Assembly (NCBI RefSeq): GCF_040549525.1
Contig: NZ_JBEPTM010000012.1
Location: 1 to 64,000 of the forward strand
Length of the DNA stretch: 64,000 nt
Direction of reading: 5' to 3'
Origin: Lacisediminihabitans sp040549525
Lineage (GTDB): Bacteria > Actinomycetota > Actinomycetes > Actinomycetales > Microbacteriaceae
Shown here: positions 7,824-16,415 of the stretch, piece after piece
How the letters are laid out: every line of letters begins with the position of its first letter
How positions within the stretch are numbered: the stretch's first letter is position 1
Notes under the pieces: model-generated
What the model was told of the DNA's origin: nothing
Databases searched by the model: none
What the model saw: the letters and a program-made list of their open reading frames with translations, nothing else
Position numbers and translations under genes: made by a program

Positions 7824-8732
7824 GTGGGTATGAGCGGGGCGCGGGCGCGGGTGAATCCCGGCGTCGTCGCGCTGGTCTTCGCGTCCATTCTCTGGGGCAC
7901 CACCGGCACGGTGGCGAGTTTCCTCCCCGCCGACGTGAGCCCCGTGGCTGTCGGCTCGGCGACGATGGGAGTGGGCGGGGTTCTGCTGTTCGCCGTCTCG
8001 CTGCGGTCATCCGTCTCCGCGGTGCGTGATCGGGCGAGCCTGCGGTGGCTGCTCGTCGGATCGATCGGTGTCGTGGTCTATCCACTCGCCTTCTATGCGG
8101 CGATGAATCTGGCCGGGGTCGCCATCGGCAACGTCGTCGCGCTCGGCTCTGGTCCGGTGTTCGCCGCATTCTTCGAGTGGCTCTGGGAGCGACGTCGACC
8201 GGGACGGGTCTGGATCGCGTGCACCGCGACGGCAGTGGCCGGCATCGCCCTGCTCGCTTCGGCCGGCTCTACCCGGGGGGACCACGCCGCGGCACACCCC
8301 CTCTCGGGCGTGCTGCTCGGCCTCCTCGCCGGCAGCGCCTATGCCCTGTACACCTACGCATCCTCCCGGGCCATCGGTCTCGGATTGCCCTCCCGGGGAG
8401 TCATGGGAGGGATGTTCGGGCTCGGCTCCATCGGACTGCTCCCGGTGCTCATCCTCACCGGTGCGCCCATCGTCGACAGCGCACTGAGTGTCGGAATCTC
8501 CGCCTACCTCGCCATCGGCCCGATGCTCGTGGCGTACCTGCTGTTCGGGTTCGCGCTCGTGACGCTCCGCAGTAGCTCGGCCACCACCATCACCCTGCTC
8601 GAGCCGCTTGTGGCGACGCTGCTCGCCGTCGTGGTGGTGGGGGAGCGCCTCGCGATCGTCGGCTGGATCGGCCTCGCACTCGTCCTGGCGGGAGTTACCG
8701 TGATGTCTGCGGCCCGTCATCCGGACAATTGA
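7824..8732 (+). CDS. EamA/DMT-family transporter
   Basis: The 302-residue protein has ten predicted membrane helices in two EamA repeats. Repeat one starts at VNPGVVALVFASILWGTTG and repeat two at HPLSGVLLGLLAGSAYALYTYASS. The conserved end-of-repeat helices are present (VYPLAFYAAMNLAGVAIGNV and SSATTITLLEPLVATLLAVV). The family exports small metabolites such as amino acids or drugs; the substrate cannot be told. GTG 7824 was chosen from the leaderless -10 element; ATG 7830 is two codons later, and the far upstream start at 7707 would add an improbable Arg/Pro-rich tail. Confidence 0.85.
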   Translation: MGMSGARARVNPGVVALVFASILWGTTGTVASFLPADVSPVAVGSATMGVGGVLLFAVSLRSSVSAVRDRASLRWLLVGSIGVVVYPLAFYAAMNLAGVAIGNVVALGSGPVFAAFFEWLWERRRPGRVWIACTATAVAGIALLASAGSTRGDHAAAHPLSGVLLGLLAGSAYALYTYASSRAIGLGLPSRGVMGGMFGLGSIGLLPVLILTGAPIVDSALSVGISAYLAIGPMLVAYLLFGFALVTLRSSSATTITLLEPLVATLLAVVVVGERLAIVGWIGLALVLAGVTVMSAARHPDN

Positions 8733-8769
8733 CACCGAACCCGTATCATTCTGGGCATGGAAACTGGCC

Positions 8770-11304
8770 ATGGACACTGAGGCCTTCGCCGGCGCGGCGG
8801 CCGAGCCCGACAGTCCGGTCGAGCCGGCCGCGGCGAGCGACGGTTCCGAGCACTACGACGACGACGCTCTCGCGGCGGCGATGTCGGAGGAAGCGGTGCG
8901 GCTCGGACTGACCGGGAGCATCACAATCATGCCGCCCCCCACGACGCCGGCCGTGAGCACTCCGCGGCCGCCGCCCATGGCGCGTGCGGTGTACACCGGC
9001 TCGGCCGCCCCACGGGAACAGGACGAACCACTTCGGGTGGCCGTTCCGGGGCCATTGCCGGTGAACGAGCCCGCAGCCCCCCTGACGATGACGCCCCATG
9101 CTTCCCTCGACCTGTCGAATTTTCCGGCTCCCTCGGGCGAGCCGGTCGTCTTCGACTCGCCGGCCGGGGCGCCCCCTGTCGACGCAGCCCCTCCCGCACC
9201 CCCGGTGGACGCGCTTCCGACGCGTCGCTCGATTCGTGACGCGGAGCACGCGCGGGCCCGGGCCGAATCCGCCCGGGAGGAGACGGCCCGGCGAGCGCCG
9301 CTCGCTCCCGCGGCGCCGATGCCCGAGGGGGAATCCGAGCCCGCACAGGACAGCGAGCCCACACAGGATGGGGTGCCCGCACAGGATGCGGCGCCCTTGC
9401 CGGATCCGGCGGGGCCGGCCGTCGTGAACGATGACACGGTTCCGGTGCCGGAGGCGCCGTCTGCGCCGGATTTTTCCCGGGCGCCGGCCGCGCCTGATCC
9501 CGATCCTGATTTCGGCGACACATCACCCGTTGCGACTGTCGCGCCGGAAGCGGCAACCGCCGCGCCTGACGTTTCGGCCGCGGCCGAGCCCCCCGTCTAC
9601 GAGCTCATCGAGCCGCAGCCCTACACGGCAGTGCCCACGGTCATCCCTCCCGGTTTCGCGCCGAATGCGGCCATTCCCTCCGCCCAGACCCCGGCCGGGT
9701 TGCCCTCGCGATTCGCGCCGGAATCAGCGGATCCGGTCGGGGCGCAGGCGGCTCCCGTGACCGAAATGCCCGGTGACGACGGCCTCCGTGCGCCGGGCAC
9801 GATGAATCCCTTCCTTCAATCCGCCGCCGTTGCGGTCATCGAGCGGCAGACGGTGGATGCGCGGGTGTTCATCCCGGAGGCCAGCGGATCGCAGCCGACG
9901 CCGCTCGACCAGCGCGTTGGTCGAGCATCGCGACTCTTCTGGCTCTGGTTCGCCGCGAACTCCTCCGTGATCAGTCTCGCCTTCGGCGCGGCGATCTTCT
10001 CCCTCGGCATGAGCCTTCGCCAGGCTGTGGTCGCCGCCTTCATCGGGGTGGCCATCTCGTTCCTGCCGCTCGGCCTCGGTACGCTCGCCGGCAAGTGGAG
10101 CGGACAGCCGGTGATGGTGGTCTCGCGGGCGACATTCGGCCACCTCGGCAACATCCTTCCGGCCACGATCGCACTGCTGAGTCGCCTGTTCTGGGGTGCG
10201 GTACTCCTCTGGATCATCGCGGCAGCCACCGCACGCATCCTCGTGCGCTCCGGCTTCGCCGGTGTCCTCACCGAGTTGCAGCTGATGGTGATCGTGATGG
10301 CCGCGGGATTCCTCCTCGCCCTCATCGTCGCGTTCTTCGGCTACGCGCTGTTCGCGCGCATCCAGCTGGTGCTCGGCATCCTCTCTGCAGTGCTCATCGT
10401 CGCGCTCCTCGTCATCACCTGGCCGGCCGTCGACATCTCTGCTGCGCTCACCGTGGGGGACGGGCCCGTGATCCTCGTCGTGACCGGTATCGTGCTGGTG
10501 TTCAGTTTCGTCGGGCTGGTCTGGGCCAACAGCAGCGGAGACCTCGCCCGGTACCAGCGCCCCAGTTCATCCGGTGGATCGTCGATGCTCTGGGCATCCT
10601 TCGGTACGACGATTCCCTCCTTCCTGCTGATCGCCTACGGAGCGATCCTCGCGGCGTCCGATCCCGCGATCGCGAAGGGCCTCGGCAGCAGTCCGATAGA
10701 CACCATCGCGAGCCTCCTGCCGAGCTGGTATCCGCTGCCGCTGATCGCGGCCACCTCGCTCAGCCTGCTGTCGGGGGTCATCCTGAGCATCTACTCCGGA
10801 GGTTTCGCTCTCGGGGCTCTCGGACTGAAGGTCACCAGGAGCTGGGCGACCGTGATCGTGGGAGTACTGGTGTTCGCCGTCGCGATCGCCCTCGGCTTCA
10901 CCGTGAGCAATGTCGTGACCGTGTTCCGCGATCTCGCCACCACGCTCGCCGTGCCGGTCGCCGCCTGGGCGGGTATCTTCTCGGCCGAGATGATCCTGCG
11001 CCGTCGGCGTTTCGACACGAAGTCACTCCTGGCCCGCGGCGGAATCTACCGCGACGTGAACTGGCTGAACTTCTCGATGCTGGTGGTCGCATCCGTCATC
11101 GGATGGGGATTCACCTCGGCCTCGCTGCCCGGTCTCGGCTGGGAGGGCTACCTCTTCCGCGCGGCCGGGGTTCCCCTGTCGAGTGCTCTCGGCTCGACGG
11201 ATGCGGGCGTGCTCGTGTCGCTGGCGCTCGGCGTGCTCACCCCCTTGGTGGCCGGTATCTCCACCATCCGTCGCCAGGAGCTGCATCAGGCCTCGCGGCC
11301 CTGA
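8770..11304 (+). CDS. NCS1-type cytosine/purine permease with long disordered N-terminus
   Basis: The C-terminal ~465 residues form an NCS1 nucleobase:cation symporter: twelve hydrophobic helices from ASRLFWLWFAANSSVISLAF onwards, with VMVVSRATFGHLGNILP typical of the purine-cytosine permease family. The first ~375 residues are quite different: rich in Ala, Pro, Glu and Asp, with short repeats of the type PAQDSEPTQDG and no hydrophobic helix. They are predicted to be a disordered cytoplasmic tail, whereas ordinary family members need only about 30-50 residues there. The frame is continuous through the junction, so this is one protein and not two genes. A seven-codon upstream ORF starts at 8757 and ends across the start region. 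Confidence 0.85.
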   Translation: MDTEAFAGAAAEPDSPVEPAAASDGSEHYDDDALAAAMSEEAVRLGLTGSITIMPPPTTPAVSTPRPPPMARAVYTGSAAPREQDEPLRVAVPGPLPVNEPAAPLTMTPHASLDLSNFPAPSGEPVVFDSPAGAPPVDAAPPAPPVDALPTRRSIRDAEHARARAESAREETARRAPLAPAAPMPEGESEPAQDSEPTQDGVPAQDAAPLPDPAGPAVVNDDTVPVPEAPSAPDFSRAPAAPDPDPDFGDTSPVATVAPEAATAAPDVSAAAEPPVYELIEPQPYTAVPTVIPPGFAPNAAIPSAQTPAGLPSRFAPESADPVGAQAAPVTEMPGDDGLRAPGTMNPFLQSAAVAVIERQTVDARVFIPEASGSQPTPLDQRVGRASRLFWLWFAANSSVISLAFGAAIFSLGMSLRQAVVAAFIGVAISFLPLGLGTLAGKWSGQPVMVVSRATFGHLGNILPATIALLSRLFWGAVLLWIIAAATARILVRSGFAGVLTELQLMVIVMAAGFLLALIVAFFGYALFARIQLVLGILSAVLIVALLVITWPAVDISAALTVGDGPVILVVTGIVLVFSFVGLVWANSSGDLARYQRPSSSGGSSMLWASFGTTIPSFLLIAYGAILAASDPAIAKGLGSSPIDTIASLLPSWYPLPLIAATSLSLLSGVILSIYSGGFALGALGLKVTRSWATVIVGVLVFAVAIALGFTVSNVVTVFRDLATTLAVPVAAWAGIFSAEMILRRRRFDTKSLLARGGIYRDVNWLNFSMLVVASVIGWGFTSASLPGLGWEGYLFRAAGVPLSSALGSTDAGVLVSLALGVLTPLVAGISTIRRQELHQASRP

Positions 11305-11337
11305 TCGCGTGGCGCAACCGACGGCCCGCTCCGAAAC

Positions 11338-11343
11338 TACAAT
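11338..11343 (+). promoter_or_regulatory. -10 element of a leaderless NIF3 gene
   Basis: TACAAT ends exactly 6 nt before ATG 11350. The sequence between lacks a ribosome-binding site. Confidence 0.6.
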
Positions 11344-11349
11344 GGGCGG

Positions 11350-12195
11350 ATGCCTCACTCCGCCGATGCCGACACGGCAACTGTGACCGTGGCGGATGTC
11401 TGCGCCGTCGTCGAACGCCTCTGGCCGATCGCCGGGGCGGAAGCCTGGGACGCTCCCGGGCTGCTGTCGGGTGATCCACGCGCGGTTGTCACCGCGATCC
11501 ACCTCGCCATCGACGCGGTGCCGGACGTGGCCGACGAGGCCGTCGCCGCCGGCGCCGATCTGCTGCTTGTGCATCATCCTCTCCTGTTGCGCGGGGTGAC
11601 CTCCGTCGCAGAGGACAGGTACAAGGGGGTCGTGCTCGCCCGGCTGATCCGCGGTGGGTGTGCGCTGGTCGCGGCTCACACCAACGCGGATGTCGTCGAA
11701 AGCGGCACCTCCGCCGTCCTGGCCTCCCATCTCGGCCTTCTCGATGCACTCCCGATCACTGCCGGAGCCACAGCATCCCGTGGCATCGGACGGGTCGGTC
11801 GTCTCCCGGAACCGACCACGCTCGGCCGACTGGCCCGCAAGCTCGCGGAGATCCTGCCCGCGACCGCATCGGGCATCCGCGTCTCGGGAGACTACGATCG
11901 CGTGATCGAGACGGTAGCCCTCTGCGGCGGGGCGGGGGACTCGCTTCTCGGTGAGGCTGCGGTGCTCGCATCCGATGTCTACATCACCTCGGACCTGCGG
12001 CATCATCCCGCGTCAGAGTCGCGCGAGAACGCCAGGGTCGATGCCGGGCCCGCGCTGGTCGACGTCTCGCACTGGGCGAGCGAATGGCTCTGGCTGGATG
12101 TCGCCGCCGCGGAGTTGCGCGCCGCGCTTGCCGGCGTCACGGTCACCGTGAGCGACCTTCGCACGGACCCCTGGGATTTCACGATCGTCCAATGA
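11350..12195 (+). CDS. NIF3-like dinuclear metal-centre protein
   Basis: This 281-residue protein belongs to the NIF3/YbgI family, toroidal hexamers with a two-metal site on each subunit. The metal ligands are visible in LLLVHHPLLLRG, AAHTNADV and the C-terminal DVSHWASEWLWLD (His and Glu). Some members are called GTP cyclohydrolase I type 2, but the physiological reaction is not settled. The gene runs directly into the coiled-coil protein gene 19 nt downstream, a pairing seen widely in actinobacteria. Confidence 0.9.
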   Translation: MPHSADADTATVTVADVCAVVERLWPIAGAEAWDAPGLLSGDPRAVVTAIHLAIDAVPDVADEAVAAGADLLLVHHPLLLRGVTSVAEDRYKGVVLARLIRGGCALVAAHTNADVVESGTSAVLASHLGLLDALPITAGATASRGIGRVGRLPEPTTLGRLARKLAEILPATASGIRVSGDYDRVIETVALCGGAGDSLLGEAAVLASDVYITSDLRHHPASESRENARVDAGPALVDVSHWASEWLWLDVAAAELRAALAGVTVTVSDLRTDPWDFTIVQ

Positions 12196-12214
12196 CCAAC
12201 CGAATGAGGCACCC

Positions 12215-12955
12215 ATGGCACTGAAGGCCAGCCCGAACGACCAGGCCCACCTGCTCGAATTGCAGGCTCTCGATACGCGCATCCAGCAGCTCGATCACCG
12301 GGCGAAGAAGCTGCCGCAACTCGCCGTGATCGCGGGGCTGGAGAGCGAGTCGACGGCGCTGCGGGTCGAGACCCTCAGCGCGACCGGTGCGCTGGAGGAC
12401 GCCCAGCGTGAGCTCGGGCGCATCGAATCCGACGTCGCGGTGGTCGAAGCACGGATCAAGCGCGATACCGAGCGCCTTCAGGCATCCTCATCGGTCAAGG
12501 ATGTCGCCGGTCTCGAGAGCGAACTCGCCGGCCTCACGCGCCGCCAGCTCGAACTCGAGGAGATCGAACTCGGGGTGATGGAGCGTGTCGATGGTCTCGA
12601 AGCCGCCATGCGGGAGCTCCGAGCCAGGCACGACGCGCTCCAGGCCACGATCGCGGGAGTGGCGACCGAGAAGGACGAGGCACTCGGTGCCCTCACCAGC
12701 GAACGCACTCATGCCGCAGCCAATCGCTCGACGATCGCGGGCACAGTGCCCGAAGAGCTCCTTGCGCTCTATGAGCGCCAGCGTGCCCGGTATGGCCAGG
12801 GCGCATCGCTGCTCCGCGGCGGCGTATCGGAGGCGAGCGGCCTCAAGCTCAATGAGTTCGACATGGCGGCGATCCGTGCCGCCGCTCCGGACGACGTATT
12901 GATCTGCCCCGAGAGCAGCGCCATCCTCGTTCGCACGGGGGAGTCCGGGCTCTAG
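12215..12955 (+). CDS. Coiled-coil protein with degenerate C4 zinc ribbon
   Basis: The 246-residue protein is a long two-stranded coiled coil (roughly residues 10-175, heptads such as LLELQALDTRIQQLDHRAKKL) followed by a short C-terminal domain. In the CT398/C4-type zinc-ribbon family this tail holds two CxxC pairs. Here the aligned region (ASGLKLNEFDMAAIRAAAPD and then LICPESSAILVRT) keeps the fold pattern but only one cysteine, so it should not bind zinc. The function in actinobacteria is unknown. It is the second gene of the NIF3 operon, with an ATG preceded by GAGG. Confidence 0.85.
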   Translation: MALKASPNDQAHLLELQALDTRIQQLDHRAKKLPQLAVIAGLESESTALRVETLSATGALEDAQRELGRIESDVAVVEARIKRDTERLQASSSVKDVAGLESELAGLTRRQLELEEIELGVMERVDGLEAAMRELRARHDALQATIAGVATEKDEALGALTSERTHAAANRSTIAGTVPEELLALYERQRARYGQGASLLRGGVSEASGLKLNEFDMAAIRAAAPDDVLICPESSAILVRTGESGL

Positions 12956-12966
12956 CCCCACTCGGC

Positions 12967-12972
12967 TAGGCT
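12967..12972 (+). promoter_or_regulatory. -10 element for RNase P RNA
   Basis: TAGGCT lies 8 nt upstream of the inferred 5' end of the RNA at 12981. Confidence 0.55.
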
Positions 12973-12980
12973 GTCCATTC

Positions 12981-13357
12981 GAATGGGTCGGCAAGACGGT
13001 CGCGTTATCCCCTCGGGGATACCGAGGAACGTCCGGGCTCCACAGAGCAGGGCGGTGGGTAATTCCCACCCGGGGCAACCCGCGAGAAAGTGCAACAGAA
13101 AGCAGACCGCCACCTGGTTTCGACCAGGCGGTAAGGGTGAAACGGTGGTGTAAGAGACCACCAGCGGCCCGCGTGATCGGGTCGGCTAGGTAAACCTCGC
13201 CCGGAGCAAGGTCGAACAGGAAGCGTTACGGGCGGCTCGTCCAGTTTCCGGGTAGACCGCTAGAGGTGTGCGGCAACGTACATCGTAGATAGATGGCCGT
13301 CGATGACACGTTTTCGGATGTGTCGGGACAGAACCCGGCGTAATAGCCGGCCCATTC
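12981..13357 (+). ncRNA. rnpB: RNase P RNA, bacterial type A
   Basis: The transcript is the catalytic RNA that removes tRNA 5' leaders. The ends pair: GAATGGGTCGGC at 12981 is complementary, apart from a G-U pair, to GCCGGCCCATTC ending at 13357 (helix P1). Conserved core blocks are present: the CR-I region GAGGAACGTCCGGGCTCC, GAAAGTGCAACAGAAAGCA, GGTAAGGGTGAAACGGTG, the GGTAAACCTCGCCCGGAGC segment, and the 3' block ACAGAACCCGGCGTA. The end coordinates are good to a few bases. The gene follows the coiled-coil protein gene with its own promoter. Confidence 0.95.
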
Positions 13358-13374
13358 ACCACCCGTCGTCCGAG

Positions 13375-14031
13375 CTAGGTTCCCTCGATCTGGCGGTCGG
13401 CGAGGTGCCGGGTCAACTCGATGGCGAGCGCGTTGGCCTCATCCGGGCCCGTCGCCCAGGCCGTGGCCGCCTCTCGGGTCATGCCGGAGGCGACGTGTCG
13501 CTCGATGAGTCGCGCCATCCGGAGCTCCCTCGGCGTACTGACGAACCAGATCTCGTCGACCAGGTGCCGGATGCTTCGCCAACCCGGCTCTGCCGAGAGG
13601 AGGTAGTTGCCCTCGGTGATCACGATGTCGATGTCGCGCGGAACGGCGATCGACGCGGCGATCGGCTCTTCGAGACCGCGTCGGTAGGTGGGCGCATAGA
13701 CCACGGGCTCGTCACGATCGCGAAGGCGATGGAGAAGCGAGAGGTAGCCGCCGACATCGAAGGTATCGATCGCTCCCCGGCGATCGCGAAGGGGAGTGCC
13801 CTCGATGATGGTGGTGGCCAGGTGAAAGCCGTCCATCGGCACGACGACGCAGCGCGCCGCGCCGAGGCTCTCCGCAAGGCGCCGGGCGAGCGTGGACTTG
13901 CCCGTTCCGGGTGTGCCGGCGATACCGATGATTTGTCGCATCCCGGTCACGCTCAGCCGGGAGTGGAGGTGGTCGACCAGGGGCAGCAGGTCTGTGGGGG
14001 TGTGGGCCACAGTCCTATTTTCCGGGCTCAC
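13375..14031 (-). CDS. P-loop nucleoside/nucleotide kinase-like protein
   Basis: The 218-residue protein has a Walker A motif IAGTPGTGKSTLA around residue 38, a PMDGFHL segment typical of the uridine kinase/phosphoribulokinase/pantothenate kinase group, and VITEGNYLL as the Walker B-like strand. It is closest in layout to the small FrcK/YggC-type kinases, which phosphorylate nucleosides, fructose or pantothenate-like substrates; which one applies cannot be decided. GTG 14031 has GGAG upstream; a second GTG at 14010 with AGGA is possible. It is convergent with rnpB, only 17 nt away. Confidence 0.75.
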   Translation of the reverse strand: MSPENRTVAHTPTDLLPLVDHLHSRLSVTGMRQIIGIAGTPGTGKSTLARRLAESLGAARCVVVPMDGFHLATTIIEGTPLRDRRGAIDTFDVGGYLSLLHRLRDRDEPVVYAPTYRRGLEEPIAASIAVPRDIDIVITEGNYLLSAEPGWRSIRHLVDEIWFVSTPRELRMARLIERHVASGMTREAATAWATGPDEANALAIELTRHLADRQIEGT

Positions 14032-14295
14032 CGGCGCTCCAGCGGAGCCGTCGGATTCGCGGAGCCGACGGCGAACTCGTGAGCCCCTGCTCGAGCATGG
14101 TGGATGCCGATGCTCACGTGACGGGAATGCATTGCTCCATTCTGGCGCTTGCGCGGTGTGCTCGGCGCATCACTTTCGGGCTCGAATGCGCGGGTCTACT
14201 CCTCCCCAGGTCAGGGGTTGGATCGCCCGCCCACTAAGTAAAATTCAGGTCAGCAGCCACATTCGAATGTGGGTGGTGCGGTGGAGAGTAGGGTC

Positions 14296-15445
14296 ATGGA
14301 AACCCTCGCACGGCTCACCCCCCTCACGGACAGTGAGGTGATCGAGTCTGTCACGGCCCTCCGTGAGGAGCAGCGTGTGCTGGATGCCAGACGCATCCGA
14401 GCCGCCGGAGAGTTGGCGCACCGGTCTCGCGAGACGCTCGGTGCGGATGGAATCGCTCAGCGTGCCGGTTTCTCGAAGCCGGGCGGATTTCTTGCGGAGA
14501 TCTGGCACATCACGGTCGGTGAGGCGATCCGTCTGTGCGCAGTCGGACTGGCGACGCGGCAGGGATCGGCGCTCGACGGCTCTCCGCTTCCCGCGCGCTT
14601 CCCGTTCGTTGCGCGAGCGGTGGAGGAGCTCGGGATCGGGTTGGATTCGGCAGCGGTTATCGTCCGCGAGCTGGATTCCGCGGCGCGGGCGCGCTCCGTC
14701 GAGAGCCGTCTTGTCGCGGAGAAGACCCTTGTCGAACTCTGTGAGGGATTCACTGTTCGGGAGGTGCAGGTACTCGCGAGGCAGATGCGTGACCGGCTGG
14801 ACCAGGACGGAGCCGAACCACGGGATGAACATCACCGCACCTGTCGAGCCCTGACAATCTTCACGACCCCGGATGGCATGATGAGGCTCGACTGGCTCAT
14901 GCCGCCGGAGGTCGGTGGTCTCGTCGAGGCGGGCATCGACGCGATCGTGAGCAACCAGCTCCGTCAGGCACGAGAACCCGTCGCGATGCCCGACGACCGG
15001 ATCCTGCCCCAGCTGCGATCGGATGCGGCCCAGCAGGTGTTCCATCACGCGGCCACCTGCAATTCTCCGCACGGCGTCTTGCCGCCGAGGCCGAGATCAT
15101 CCCCCTTGCACTGGGCCAAGAGAGCGAGGTCCTCGATCTAGGACGTGCCAAACGACTCTTCACTCGTGCCCAGAAGATCGCTCTCGCGGAGCGAGACGAG
15201 GGTGTGCGGTCGGCGGCTGTCCGTGTCCACCGTCGTATGCCGAGGCACACCATGTCCTCTGGTGGACCCGGGGCGGACAGTCGAATCTCGACAACGGGGT
15301 ACTGCTCTGTCCGTTCCATCACCACCGGGTGCACCACGACGGATGGGAGATAGACGTTCGAGAGTGGATTCGTTACTTCATTCCGCCACCCTGGGTGGAT
15401 CCCTCGCGGCGGGCAAGGAGGGGCGGGCGCGTGCGCGCGCCGTGA
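14296..15445 (+). pseudogene. DUF222-HNH endonuclease gene with two frameshifts
   Basis: The parts of a DUF222-HNH protein lie in three successive frames. Frame one carries the DUF222 domain from METLARL to about QVFHHAATC near 15060. The homology continues in another frame as AAEAEIIPLALG and LDLGRAKRLFTRAQKIALAE (15075-15205). A second shift leads into the HNH domain: CAVGGCPCPPSYAEAHHVLWW, then LCPFHHHRVHHDGW, ending at 15445. The nuclease motif itself is intact but cannot be joined to the N-terminus. These genes are multicopy in Microbacteriaceae and often decay. Sequencing error is possible but two independent shifts make decay more likely. Confidence 0.85.
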
Positions 15446-15731
15446 GCGTGAACTCCTTGCGTGGCGCTGTGTGCCGAGAGCAGGCGCACAGCACAGGATG
15501 TGGCGCGCGAGAGGTCATGCGCGGAAACCATCTGCAGTCGAGTTCGACCAGCAGTGGCGCGAACCAGTTCTCGGCAACGCTCAGGCACGGGGCGTCGGAT
15601 TCCAGCGGACAGGACGGTCACAGCGATGTGGCAGTTCACCGCGGAGTGAAGAGCGACTCGGTCGCAGTCGCACGGCTTGTCGAGGTTGCGACGGCGCACA
15701 GGCGGTGCTGCCCGGCCCCTGACCGAGACGG
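15446..15731. other. Intergenic stretch, no gene seen
   Basis: The region between the HNH pseudogene and the stop of kdpE contains only short ORFs without recognisable motifs. No convincing terminator hairpin for the kdp operon was found. Confidence 0.5.
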
Positions 15732-16415
15732 CTAGGCTCCGGGCGCGAACCGGTAGCCCATTCCGGGCTCCGTGAGCAGATACCTCGGACGCGAGGGCTC
15801 CGGCTCCAGTTTCTTGCGGAGTTGCCCGAGGTAGAGCCGAAGGTAGCCATCCTCTTTCTCGTAGGCCGGACCCCACACCGTGGTCAAGAGCAAGTGTTTC
15901 GTCACCAGGCGATCCGGGTTGCGCACCAGGACTTCGAGAATGTGCCACTCGGTCGGGGTCAGTTTCACCGGCCCGGAGCCGGCTTTCGATACGGCATGCG
16001 CGGCGAGGTCAACCGTCACGTCGCCGAAGGTCACCACCGGCTGCTCCGGCTCGGCCGGCGAGCGTCGACTGAGGGCTCGGATGCGGGCGAGCAACTCGTC
16101 GATCGCGAACGGCTTCGTGACGTAGTCATCCGCCCCCGCATCGAGCGCGTCGACCTTGTCGGCGGAATCCGTGCGTCCGCTCACGACGAGGATCGGAACC
16201 TCCGTCCAGCCGCGCAAGCCCTCGATCACCCGAATGCCGCTGAAGCCGGGCAGTCCGAGATCGAGCACCACCAGCTCGGGCTTGACGCGGGCAGCGACGT
16301 CGAGGGCATCCGGTCCCGACTGGGCGAGGAATACCTCGTAGCCGCGAGCCGCGAGGTTGATGCGCAGCGCTTTGAGGATCTGGGCATCGTCGTCCACCAC
16401 CAGGATGCGCATCAC
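15732..16415 (-). CDS. kdpE: KdpE response regulator
   Basis: This 227-residue OmpR-family regulator has a receiver domain (acidic pocket VDDDAQ, phospho-acceptor Asp in LVVLDLGLPG, Lys in YVTKPFA) and a C-terminal winged helix (VKLTPTEWHILEVLVRN, LYLGQLRKKLEPEPSRPRYL). It should be phosphorylated by KdpD and switch on kdpFABC when potassium is limiting or turgor falls. Its ATG overlaps the kdpD stop by four bases. It is the last gene of the operon. Confidence 0.95.
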   Translation of the reverse strand: MMRILVVDDDAQILKALRINLAARGYEVFLAQSGPDALDVAARVKPELVVLDLGLPGFSGIRVIEGLRGWTEVPILVVSGRTDSADKVDALDAGADDYVTKPFAIDELLARIRALSRRSPAEPEQPVVTFGDVTVDLAAHAVSKAGSGPVKLTPTEWHILEVLVRNPDRLVTKHLLLTTVWGPAYEKEDGYLRLYLGQLRKKLEPEPSRPRYLLTEPGMGYRFAPGA

